From an uncultured Collinsella sp. (GTDB taxonomy: Bacteria > Actinomycetota > Coriobacteriia > Coriobacteriales > Coriobacteriaceae): a stretch of 20,490 nt of DNA. This document shows positions 8,516 to 16,524 of this stretch, piece after piece. A program made the translations under genes and the position numbers. Numbering within the stretch: position 1 is the first letter of the stretch; each line of letters begins with the position of its first letter. The stretch spans positions 1-20,490 of the forward strand of contig USFK01000009.1 in assembly GCA_900553935.1 (NCBI GenBank). The letters run 5' to 3'. The notes under the pieces were generated by a model. That model did no database searches and was not told the DNA's origin. It saw only the letters and a program-made list of their open reading frames with translations.

Positions 8516-8554
8516 AAAAAGCATGCCCGGGGTGGCTAGGCCATCCCGGGCATG
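8516..8554 (-). terminator. Intrinsic terminator of the atp operon
   Basis: CATGCCCGGG and CCCGGGCATG form a perfect 10-bp stem with an inner TGGC-TAG-GCCA, followed on the minus strand by CUUUUUG. It lies 37 nt after the atpC stop and 13 nt before the murA start codon. Confidence 0.9.
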
Positions 8555-8590
8555 ATGTGTTCGCAAATGGTCGAACGCTAAATCGTTTGA

Positions 8591-8983
8591 CTATTGGGCA
8601 AGCTTGAGCTTACACCATGCGATTTCATTATAGAGGTAGGCGCGGCGTGCATCATCCTCCGACAAATTACCCAGCTTCTCTTCAAAACCTTGAATATCAG
8701 CTTTAAGCTTGTCGGCATCGACGGTCGCCAAATCGCAAGCGCGCTCGGCGAGAACGGTCACGACATCGTCCGCAACCTGGGCATAGCCGCCGGCCACGGC
8801 AAACGTGTGGTCGACAGTGCCCATGGCCTTATCGGAAACGCGAACGTAACCGCGGTCGATCGTGCAGATCTCGCTGGAGTGAGCAGGCAGAACGCCAAAC
8901 TCGCCATCCGTGGACGGAATCGACACAAACGCAGCGTCGCCCTCATAGGCGCAGCTCACGGGGCACACGATGCGGATACGCAT
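8591..8983 (-). CDS. atpC: ATP synthase F1 epsilon subunit
   Basis: This is the epsilon subunit of the central stalk, which couples c-ring rotation to F1 and can inhibit ATP hydrolysis. The 130 residues match the family: an N-terminal beta-sandwich (about 1-85, with PSTDGEFGVLPAHS, the conserved GxxGxLPxH-type loop, and FAVAGGYAQV) and a C-terminal helical hairpin (about 90-130). It is the last gene of the operon, starting 3 nt after the atpD stop with a GGGGAG-rich site inside the atpD end. A terminator follows. Confidence 0.97.
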   Translation of the reverse strand: MRIRIVCPVSCAYEGDAAFVSIPSTDGEFGVLPAHSSEICTIDRGYVRVSDKAMGTVDHTFAVAGGYAQVADDVVTVLAERACDLATVDADKLKADIQGFEEKLGNLSEDDARRAYLYNEIAWCKLKLAQ

Positions 8984-8986
8984 AAC

Positions 8987-10440
<1,454 letters not shown>

Positions 10441-10441
<1 letters not shown>

Positions 10442-11349
10442 TACTGTTCCTCCAATGCTGAGGCTCCGCCGACGATCTCGTTGATCTCGGTCGTGATCGA
10501 AGCCTGGCGCACGCGACTATACGTGCGGGTAAGGGTCGAGATGATCGCGGTGGCGTTTTCCGTCGCGGAGTGCATGGCCTTGCGGCGTGCACCCTGCTCG
10601 GCAGCCGCCGAATCGATCAGGGCCTGGTAGATGACCGTCAGGATATAAGACGGCACAAGCTTGCCGAGAACATGCTCGGGAGAGGGCACGAACTCGAACG
10701 TGGACGAGATGCGCTTAGGGGCGTCGGTCTCGTTCTTACGCGGACCGTGGGCCATAGCGATCATCTCGGGGTCGAGCGGCAACAGATGCTCGACGCGAAG
10801 CTCCTGATCCACGCGGTTCTTGGCGTGGTGGTAGACAAGCTCGACACGGTCAAGCTCACCGGCACGATACGCATCGCAGATATGAGAGGAAATCATGCGG
10901 GCCTGATTGAAATCGGGCTCAGAGGAGTTGCCCTCAAAGTGCATGACAACGTTTGCGCGGTCACGGAAATACGTGACCGGCTTACGCCCGCACGCGATGA
11001 TCTCGCACTCGATGCCGTCGTTCGCCCAAGAAGCGGCGAGCTTTTCGGCCGTGCGCTCCACCGTCGTATTGAAACCGCCGGCAAGGCCGCGGTCCGAGGC
11101 AATAACGACAATCAGGCCATGCTTGACGCTCTCATGCTTCTGCAGCATGGGATCGGTGCCCGAACAGGAGGCGTCGCCGGCGACCGTCAACATGACGTCG
11201 GTCAGCGCCTCCTTATAGGGCTCGGCCTGCTTGGAGCGATCGAGGGCACGACGGATCTTGGCCGTAGAGACCATCTCCATCGTGCGCGTGATCTGCTTGG
11301 TCGTGGTAACCGAGGAGATTCGCTTCTTAATGTCGCGAAGGTTGGCCAT
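10441..11349 (-). CDS. atpG: ATP synthase F1 gamma subunit
   Basis: The gamma subunit is the rotor shaft inside the alpha3-beta3 ring. It has 302 residues, near the usual length, with the signature N-terminal coiled coil (RDIKKRISSVTTTKQITRTM then MVSTAKIRRA) and the matching C-terminal helix (ATENATAIISTLTRTYSRVRQ). The central Rossmann-like domain holds IVVIASDRGLAGGFN. It starts 5 nt after the atpA stop, with GAGGAG overlapping the atpA end, and ends in a 1-nt overlap with atpD. Confidence 0.98.
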
Positions 11350-11354
11350 GGGGC

Positions 11355-12953
11355 TTAGTTCTCCTCTGATCCAGAAACATCCGAATGGTGCTTGGCCATG
11401 AACTGCTGCTTGAAGTCGCCGATGACGCGCAAGAGCTCAGCCTTGGTGTCATCATCGATCTTCTTGGCGCGAACCTTGTCGAGCAGCGAGCCAAAGCCAT
11501 TGTCCATGTACTCGATGAGCTCGGCACGGAAGGGCAGCACGTCGGCGATCTCCAGGTCATCCAGGAAGCCCTCGTTGCCAGCGAACAGCGTAACGATCTG
11601 CTCGCCAACCTCAAACGGCTTGTAACGCGGCTGCTTCAGGAGCTCGGTCATGCGAGCACCATGGGTCAGCTGCTTCTGAGTAGCCTCGTCGAGGTCGGAG
11701 CCGAACTGCGTAAAGCCAGCGAGCTCCTGGTACGAAGCGAGGTCCAGACGGAGGTTGCCGGCGACCTGCTTCATGGCCTTGGTCTGCGCATCGCCACCGA
11801 CGCGGGACACGGAGATGCCCACGTCGACTGCCGGGCGCTGACCCTGGAAGAAGAGCTCGGACTGCAGGTAGATCTGACCATCGGTAATGGAAATAACGTT
11901 GGTCGGAATGTAGGCCGAGACGTCGCCGTCCTGGGTCTCGATGATCGGCAGTGCCGTCATGGAGCCGTAACCGTTCTTCTTGGACATCTTGACGGCACGC
12001 TCGAGCAGACGAGAGTGCAGGTAGAAGATGTCGCCAGGATAGGCCTCGCGTCCGGGCGGACGATGCAGCGTCAGCGACATCTGACGGTAGGCCACAGCCT
12101 GCTTGGACAGGTCGTCGTAGATGACGAGCACGTGGCCGCCGGGGTTGGTCTCGCTGGCGGGCTTGCCGTCCTCGCCGTTGTACATGAAGAACTCGCCGAT
12201 AGCGGCACCGGTCATAGGCGCGATGTACTGCATAGGGGCGGAATCGGCAGCGGTGGCCGAAACGATGATGGTGTAGTCGAGCGCACCGTGCTGAGCGAGG
12301 GTCTCGCGGATGTTGGCAACCGTGGAGGCCTTCTGGCCGATGGCGACATAGATGCAGACCATGCCCTTGCCGCGCTGGTTGAGAATAGCGTCGATGGCGA
12401 TGGCGGTCTTACCGGTCTTACGGTCGCCGATGATGAGCTCACGCTGACCGCGGCCAATAGGCACCATGGAGTCGATAGCGAGCAGACCGGTCTGAACCGG
12501 CTCGCACACCGGGGTACGGTCGATGACGCCGGGGGCCTTGAACTCGATGGGGCGACGGTGCGTAGCGACGATGTCGCCCAGGCCGTCGATGGGCTGGCCG
12601 AGCGGATTGACGACGCGGCCGAGCATGGCGCGGCTCACGGGGATATCCATAATGCGGCCAGTGGTGCGGCACTCGTCGCCTTCCTTGATGGAGTCGACGG
12701 CACCGAACAGAACGGCGCCGACCTCGTCACGGTCAAGGTTCTGGGCAAGGCCGAAGACGGTCTCACCGGTATCGGAGCTCTTGAACTCCAGAAGCTCGCC
12801 TGCCATGGCGCTCTTGAGGCCGGAGACGCGCGCGATGCCGTCGCCTACCTCGTCGACCGTTGAAACCTCATGCGTATCGACCGTCGCGGAGAGGCTCGTG
12901 AGCTGCTCCTGCAGTTTCTTGGCGATATCCTGGGCATTGAGGGTTTCGGACAT
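11355..12953 (-). CDS. atpA: ATP synthase F1 alpha subunit
   Basis: This is the non-catalytic nucleotide-binding subunit alternating with beta in F1. It has 532 residues, slightly long because of a polar C-terminal tail. The P-loop is GDRKTGKT (176-183), and the arginine-finger segment is VGISVSRVGG. The N-terminal helix (about 1-25) would contact the delta subunit. The ATG overlaps the atpH stop (TAATG), and a GGAGGTG site lies 7 nt before it. The spacing and overlaps place it firmly in the atp operon. Confidence 0.99.
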   Translation of the reverse strand: MSETLNAQDIAKKLQEQLTSLSATVDTHEVSTVDEVGDGIARVSGLKSAMAGELLEFKSSDTGETVFGLAQNLDRDEVGAVLFGAVDSIKEGDECRTTGRIMDIPVSRAMLGRVVNPLGQPIDGLGDIVATHRRPIEFKAPGVIDRTPVCEPVQTGLLAIDSMVPIGRGQRELIIGDRKTGKTAIAIDAILNQRGKGMVCIYVAIGQKASTVANIRETLAQHGALDYTIIVSATAADSAPMQYIAPMTGAAIGEFFMYNGEDGKPASETNPGGHVLVIYDDLSKQAVAYRQMSLTLHRPPGREAYPGDIFYLHSRLLERAVKMSKKNGYGSMTALPIIETQDGDVSAYIPTNVISITDGQIYLQSELFFQGQRPAVDVGISVSRVGGDAQTKAMKQVAGNLRLDLASYQELAGFTQFGSDLDEATQKQLTHGARMTELLKQPRYKPFEVGEQIVTLFAGNEGFLDDLEIADVLPFRAELIEYMDNGFGSLLDKVRAKKIDDDTKAELLRVIGDFKQQFMAKHHSDVSGSEEN

Positions 12954-13429
12954 TAGGCTTCACCTCCGTACGAATTAGCAGAGTTTGCGAGGGTCTCCTG
13001 CGCGATGCGCAGCTGCGTCTTGACGGAAATATCACGACGCTCGCCGCGGGCCTCGAGCACCAGGCCGCCCACGATAGACGGGTCGACCTGCTCGATAAGG
13101 AATACCTTGCGGCCGAAGTCCTGCTCGCATTTCTTAGTGATGGTTTGACGCAGCTCGTCGTCGAGCGGGATCGCCGTGGTGACGGTCACGCCCACTACAT
13201 CCTCGTCTTCCTCGGCAACATACTTAAAGGCAGCTGCCACCTTGGGAAGAAGGTCGAGCTGGTCGCGCTTGGACATGGTGTCGAGCACGGCGATGATCTC
13301 GGGGCTGGCAGAAGCCAAGCGCTCGATCATCTCGAGGTCCTCGAACACATGGTTCTCGGCCTTAGCGGCTTCCAGAAGGGAGCGCGCGTAGGTCTCGAGC
13401 ACCTTGTCCTGATAGCGGCTAGTCGGCAT
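12953..13429 (-). CDS. atpH: ATP synthase F1 delta subunit
   Basis: The delta subunit joins the F1 crown to the peripheral b stalk. The 158 residues are shorter than the usual 175-180. The N-terminal six-helix bundle (YARSLLEAA near the start) and the C-terminal part (DPSIVGGLVLEARGERRDISVKT, the conserved GGxxxxxGxxxxDxS-type motif) are both recognisable. Its ATG lies 11 nt inside the 3' end of atpF, so translation is probably coupled, and its own stop overlaps the atpA start. Confidence 0.95.
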   Translation of the reverse strand: MPTSRYQDKVLETYARSLLEAAKAENHVFEDLEMIERLASASPEIIAVLDTMSKRDQLDLLPKVAAAFKYVAEEDEDVVGVTVTTAIPLDDELRQTITKKCEQDFGRKVFLIEQVDPSIVGGLVLEARGERRDISVKTQLRIAQETLANSANSYGGEA

Positions 13430-14021
13430 TCAGGCTACCTGCTTCCTGGATGTAGCGCTCGATGAGCTTCTTCTGCTCGGTCTCGTCCTCGAGTGCCTCG
13501 CCCACGATCTTGGTGGCGACGGCAACGGACAGGTCGGCGATGGAGCTCGCGGCACCGGCGTAAATGGACTTGCGCTCGTCCTCGACGGTCGTATGGGCCT
13601 TGGCGATGATCTCCTCGGCCTCCTTGTGAGCAGCCTCGATGATACGGGCGCGCTCGGACTCGGCGTCCTTACGGGCCTCGAGAACGATGTCGGCAGCCTG
13701 ACGACGGGCGTCGGTGACGATCGAGTCGGACTCAGCGCGCTTGGCGATAGCCTCCTGCTTGGTCTTCTCGGCCTCGTCGAGGCTCTCCTCGATCTTCTTG
13801 CCGCGCTCCTCCATGGTTTTCATGATGCCCGGCAGGGCGACCTTGGCCAGCACGATCCAGATGATCAGGAAGGCGATAAGCGCCGGGATGAACTCCGCCA
13901 TCTTAGGGATGAGGATGTCCGCACCGGCTGCGCCGTCCTCGGCGAACGCGGAAACCGGCATGAGCAGCGCGGCCGCGGACGCGGAGAGTGCGATCGCGCT
14001 CTTCTGGGATGAAAGATTCAT
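13419..14021 (-). CDS. atpF: ATP synthase Fo b subunit
   Basis: The b subunit forms the peripheral stalk that holds the alpha3-beta3 ring still. This one has 200 residues against the more usual 155-175. The extra length is a leading hydrophobic segment (about 9-25) ending in VSAFAED, which looks like a signal peptide with a possible cleavage after Ala27. The true membrane anchor follows (about 43-62, FIPALIAFLIIWIVLAKVAL), then a long charged, Ala/Glu/Lys-rich coiled coil (about 65-190). The start ATG has GGAG 8 nt upstream and lies 15 nt past the atpE stop, so the long form looks genuine. Its 3' end overlaps atpH by 11 nt. Confidence 0.96.
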   Translation of the reverse strand: MNLSSQKSAIALSASAAALLMPVSAFAEDGAAGADILIPKMAEFIPALIAFLIIWIVLAKVALPGIMKTMEERGKKIEESLDEAEKTKQEAIAKRAESDSIVTDARRQAADIVLEARKDAESERARIIEAAHKEAEEIIAKAHTTVEDERKSIYAGAASSIADLSVAVATKIVGEALEDETEQKKLIERYIQEAGSLNAD

Positions 14022-14036
14022 ACTTGACGCTCCGTG

Positions 14037-14231
14037 CTATTTAACGATCAGCGCGACAACGAAGCCGATCAGAGCCAGAGCCTCGCCGAAGGCGGAGCCC
14101 ATGATGAAGACGGTGAACACGCGGCCCTGGACCTCAGGCTGACGGGCCATAGCACCCGTAGCACCCAGAGCAGACAGGCCGATAGCAAGACCAGCGCCGA
14201 TAACACCGAGACCGTAACCGATAACTCCCAC
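14037..14231 (-). CDS. atpE: ATP synthase Fo c subunit
   Basis: The c subunit forms the rotating membrane ring. The short 64-residue protein is two glycine-rich helices joined by the polar loop ARQPE (29-33), with the ion-binding carboxylate Glu50 in helix 2 (FGEALAL). The Gln of helix 1 and the Ser/Thr after Glu that mark sodium-type rings are absent (Ile and Ala instead), which suggests proton use. The start is GTG at 14231 with a strong AGGAGG 4 nt upstream. It is preceded by a 124-nt gap with hairpins, which may set the high expression this subunit needs. Confidence 0.97.
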   Translation of the reverse strand: MGVIGYGLGVIGAGLAIGLSALGATGAMARQPEVQGRVFTVFIMGSAFGEALALIGFVVALIVK

Positions 14232-14355
14232 GATTCCTCCTTTGTCGTGCGTGTCTTATTTCACGCAGGATAACCTTTTTATAACTGCCGGGCTCCATGG
14301 GTACGGGCACCGGCGGTTTAACGAATTGCCTTACCTTTAAGGCGCGAACGGAAGA
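14232..14355 (-). promoter_or_regulatory. Structured atpB-atpE intercistronic leader
   Basis: This 124-nt gap holds no gene. In transcript order it contains a GCCGG/CCGGC stem (14287-14314) and an A-rich stretch. Then comes a 6-bp TGCGTG/CACGCA hairpin (14248-14267), ending 7 nt before the AAAGGAGG site of atpE. Known atp operons boost atpE translation through this region; that role here is inference. Confidence 0.5.
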
Positions 14356-15159
14356 CTACTCCTCCTCTGCGACCTCCTCTGCCTCGGAGACATACACGGC
14401 GGTAAGGACCGTGAAGACGTAAGCCTGGATGGCGCCGACCACAAGCTCGATCGCATAGATCAGGATGAGGATGGCAAGCCAGGCCAGCGAAGGCAGGGCG
14501 CCGACGGCGTGCGCCGCGGAAACCTGCTGAAGCAGCGGCTGCATGAACATGCTCGCCATGATGGCGAACGAGCCCATGACCACGTGTCCTGCGAACATGT
14601 TGCAGAACAGACGGACGGCGAGCGTGATGAGGCGCAGGAAGGTCGAGAAGAGCTCGACGACCCACACGAGCACGTTCATCGGGAAGCTCACGCCCTGCGG
14701 GGCGAGGCTCTTGATGTAGCCGATCACGCCGTGAGCCTTGCATCCGTAATAGATGAAGTACACGAAGGCGAAGATGGCGAGCGCGGCGGTGGAGCCGATT
14801 GCGCCGGTGCCGGGCTTCATTCCCGGGATCAGGCCGATCATGTTATTGATCAGGATGAACAGGAAAAGCGAGCACAGGAACGGGAAGTGCTTCTTCCAGT
14901 TCTCACCCACGACGCCCTTGCCGATATCGTTCTCGACGTACTCGATGATGTACTCGAAACCGTTGACGAAGAAGCCCTTGGGAACCAGGGTCTGCTTCTT
15001 CTTGAACACGGCCAGGACGATCAGGAGCACGATCGTGGAGACGATCAGCCAAAACGAGTACTGCGTGATGCCGCAGCTCAGATCGCCCACGACAGGGGTG
15101 GAGCTGAACTCGCTGACCAGATGATTAATCTCATCAGGCAGCTTTTCAAAAATTTCCAC
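14356..15159 (-). CDS. atpB: ATP synthase Fo a subunit
   Basis: The a subunit is the membrane stator carrying the proton half-channels next to the c-ring. It has 267 residues with about five membrane segments (near 36-52, 92-112, 122-140, 160-195, 212-245). The essential arginine is Arg183 in LAVRLFCNMFAGH, matching E. coli Arg210. The C-terminus is very acidic. The start is GTG at 15159, with AAGG 6 nt upstream and only 3 nt after the stop of the atpI-like gene. Confidence 0.97.
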   Translation of the reverse strand: MEIFEKLPDEINHLVSEFSSTPVVGDLSCGITQYSFWLIVSTIVLLIVLAVFKKKQTLVPKGFFVNGFEYIIEYVENDIGKGVVGENWKKHFPFLCSLFLFILINNMIGLIPGMKPGTGAIGSTAALAIFAFVYFIYYGCKAHGVIGYIKSLAPQGVSFPMNVLVWVVELFSTFLRLITLAVRLFCNMFAGHVVMGSFAIMASMFMQPLLQQVSAAHAVGALPSLAWLAILILIYAIELVVGAIQAYVFTVLTAVYVSEAEEVAEEE

Positions 15160-15162
15160 GAC

Positions 15163-15474
15163 TTACCTTTCGACCTCATGAGGATCTCGCAGCGCCTTGG
15201 CGACACGAACCGCGCAGGCGGCCATAAAGGCCACGAAGCCGATCGCCTCGCCCAGGAGGAACATGCGAAATGCCTCTCCGAACAACACAAACACAACCAA
15301 GGTAAAGACGAGCAGGGCGATTGCCGAGACCGCCAGACTCACCATACCCTTGAGCATGTCCGCATTCTGTTTATCGTCAAGAACCGGCTTGAGCGTAAAG
15401 ACAAAGGGAAGGAAGGCAATTGCGCCCGCGATGGCGCCTGCAACGATAGCGAGCAGATCGGCTATCTGAAACAC
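15163..15474 (-). CDS. atpI: AtpI-like small membrane protein, first gene of the atp operon
   Basis: This is a small integral membrane protein of 103 residues with three hydrophobic segments (about 6-27, 43-65, 70-93) and a charged C-terminus. Position right before atpB suggests AtpI/UncI, which helps c-ring assembly or Mg2+ supply; sequence support alone is weak. I chose the GTG at 15474, with GAGG 6 nt upstream. The longer frame from a TTG at 15549 would start upstream of the predicted transcription start, since the -10 box of the promoter lies at 15541-15536. The extra 25 residues (MARTIFTNVW...) are therefore not expected to be made from this promoter. Confidence 0.75.
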   Translation of the reverse strand: MFQIADLLAIVAGAIAGAIAFLPFVFTLKPVLDDKQNADMLKGMVSLAVSAIALLVFTLVVFVLFGEAFRMFLLGEAIGFVAFMAACAVRVAKALRDPHEVER

Positions 15475-15535
15475 TGGCGTCCTCACTTTCCTTTTTAACG
15501 CCTCACAGAACAGTTCCCGCCAAACATTGGTGAAT

Positions 15536-15563
15536 ATTGTACGAGCCAATCGCTAAAGTACAA
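15536..15563 (-). promoter_or_regulatory. Promoter of the atp operon
   Basis: TTGTAC (15563-15558) and TACAAT (15541-15536) are separated by 16 bp on the minus strand, the best sigma-70-type promoter in the window. Transcription would start near 15529, giving a leader of about 55 nt before the GTG of the first gene. Confidence 0.8.
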
Positions 15564-15678
15564 CCGAAAAAGCATCGGTTAATACGCACCTGTTCGTTTT
15601 CTTAAGACCTTCTTTATGCCGCAGGTACGGTAATACGTTTTTCTCGAACCCTGCAGGGCAAAACGTCCGTTAACAGGA

Positions 15679-15713
15679 GTGCGCGCGGTCGCCTTTTGTT
15701 CGTCCGCGCGCAC
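15679..15713 (-). repeat. GC-rich 10-bp hairpin downstream of upp
   Basis: GTGCGCGCGG and CCGCGCGCAC pair perfectly around a 15-nt loop, 42 nt past the upp stop. On the minus strand no U run follows, so it may be a weak or Rho-assisted terminator or an mRNA 3' structure. The rest of the 15564-15754 gap also holds a CCCTGCAGGG palindrome (about 15649-15658) and nothing else I can name. Confidence 0.6.
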
Positions 15714-15754
15714 CGTTTCTTCGTATTTGCAGCCGCGGCCGTTTAGCCCAGCGA

Positions 15755-16402
15755 CTAGAGCGTGCCGTAGATGCGGTCGCCGGCGTCGCCCAGGCCGGGA
15801 ACGATGTAGGCGGCCTCGTTGAGATGGTCATCGATGGCGCACGTATAAATATGTACGTCAGGATCCTTCTCGGTCAGCGACTTGAGGCCCTCGGGCGCGG
15901 CGACGATGCACAGCATGCGGATGTCCTTGACACCGCGCTCGCGCAGGTAGCTGATAGCCATCTCGGCCGAACCGCCCGTGGCGAGCATGGGGTCGACAAC
16001 CAGGCAGATACGCTGGTCGATATCCTTGGGCATCTTGCAGTAATACTCATGCGGCTCGTGGGTGACCTCGTCGCGCTCCATGCCGATGTGGCCCACGCGA
16101 GCGGAGGGCACCAGGTCGAGGATGCCGTCGACCATGCCAAGGCCCGCACGCAGGATGGGCACGATGGCGAGTTTCTTGCCGGCAAGCTGTTTGAACGTGG
16201 CGGTAGTGATGGGGGTCTCGACCTCGACGTCTTCCATAGGCAGGTCGCGCATGGCCTCGTAGCCGTCAAAGAGCGCAAGCTCGCGCACGAGCTGGCGGAA
16301 CTGGTTGGTGCCGGTGTTTTTATCGCGCAGGATCGACAGCTTGTGCTGAACGAGCGGGTGATCGACAAGGGTCACACGGGACGTATCGTAGGTGACGGTC
16401 AT
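15755..16402 (-). CDS. upp: Uracil phosphoribosyltransferase
   Basis: Upp makes UMP from uracil and PRPP in pyrimidine salvage, in the cytoplasm. The 215 residues match the family. Seen are VPILRAGLGM (82-90, conserved UPRT loop), the PRPP-binding loop DPMLATGGSA (137-146), and the C-terminal uracil-binding VPGLGDAGDR. The ATG at 16402 begins the family N-terminus (MTVTYDTSRVTLVDHPLVQHK) and has AAGGGG 9 nt upstream. The frame open to 16522 adds 40 residues that run across a leader hairpin and is rejected. It lies 122 nt after glpK in the same direction. Confidence 0.96.
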   Translation of the reverse strand: MTVTYDTSRVTLVDHPLVQHKLSILRDKNTGTNQFRQLVRELALFDGYEAMRDLPMEDVEVETPITTATFKQLAGKKLAIVPILRAGLGMVDGILDLVPSARVGHIGMERDEVTHEPHEYYCKMPKDIDQRICLVVDPMLATGGSAEMAISYLRERGVKDIRMLCIVAAPEGLKSLTEKDPDVHIYTCAIDDHLNEAAYIVPGLGDAGDRIYGTL

Positions 16403-16452
16403 GGGTTGAAGCCCCTTTCGTTGCGGCCGGAAGATGGCCTTGCTGACAAGGC

Positions 16453-16482
16453 GCACGGCGACGTTGTTGCCGCGCGCCGTGC
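16453..16482 (-). repeat. Hairpin in the glpK-upp gap
   Basis: GCACGGCG and CGCCGTGC pair perfectly over 8 bp around a 14-nt loop, followed on the minus strand by a small CCTTG-TCAG-CAAGG hairpin. There is no U tract. It lies in the upp leader and could be an mRNA stability or attenuation element; no uracil-responsive PyrR motif was recognised. Confidence 0.5.
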
Positions 16483-16524
16483 ATAAGTTTAACGGTTTGT
16501 TGTATCGAGTGCCCCGTCGCAACC

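Noticed and set aside
8560..8590. GTTCG...CGAAC inverted repeat after atpC, resembling an SOS box
   Set aside because: The arms are in the reverse order and spacing compared with the Gram-positive LexA site (CGAAC-N4-GTTCG).
7249..8607. A 452-codon plus-strand open frame opposite murA
   Set aside because: Shadow of murA, with no ribosome-binding site or motif.
11385..12863. A 492-codon plus-strand open frame opposite atpA
   Set aside because: Shadow of atpA, with repetitive Leu/Val/Asp/Gly composition and no family motif.
15625..15670. GGGTTCGAG sequence on the minus strand, like a tRNA T-loop
   Set aside because: No matching T stem, anticodon arm or acceptor stem could be built around it.
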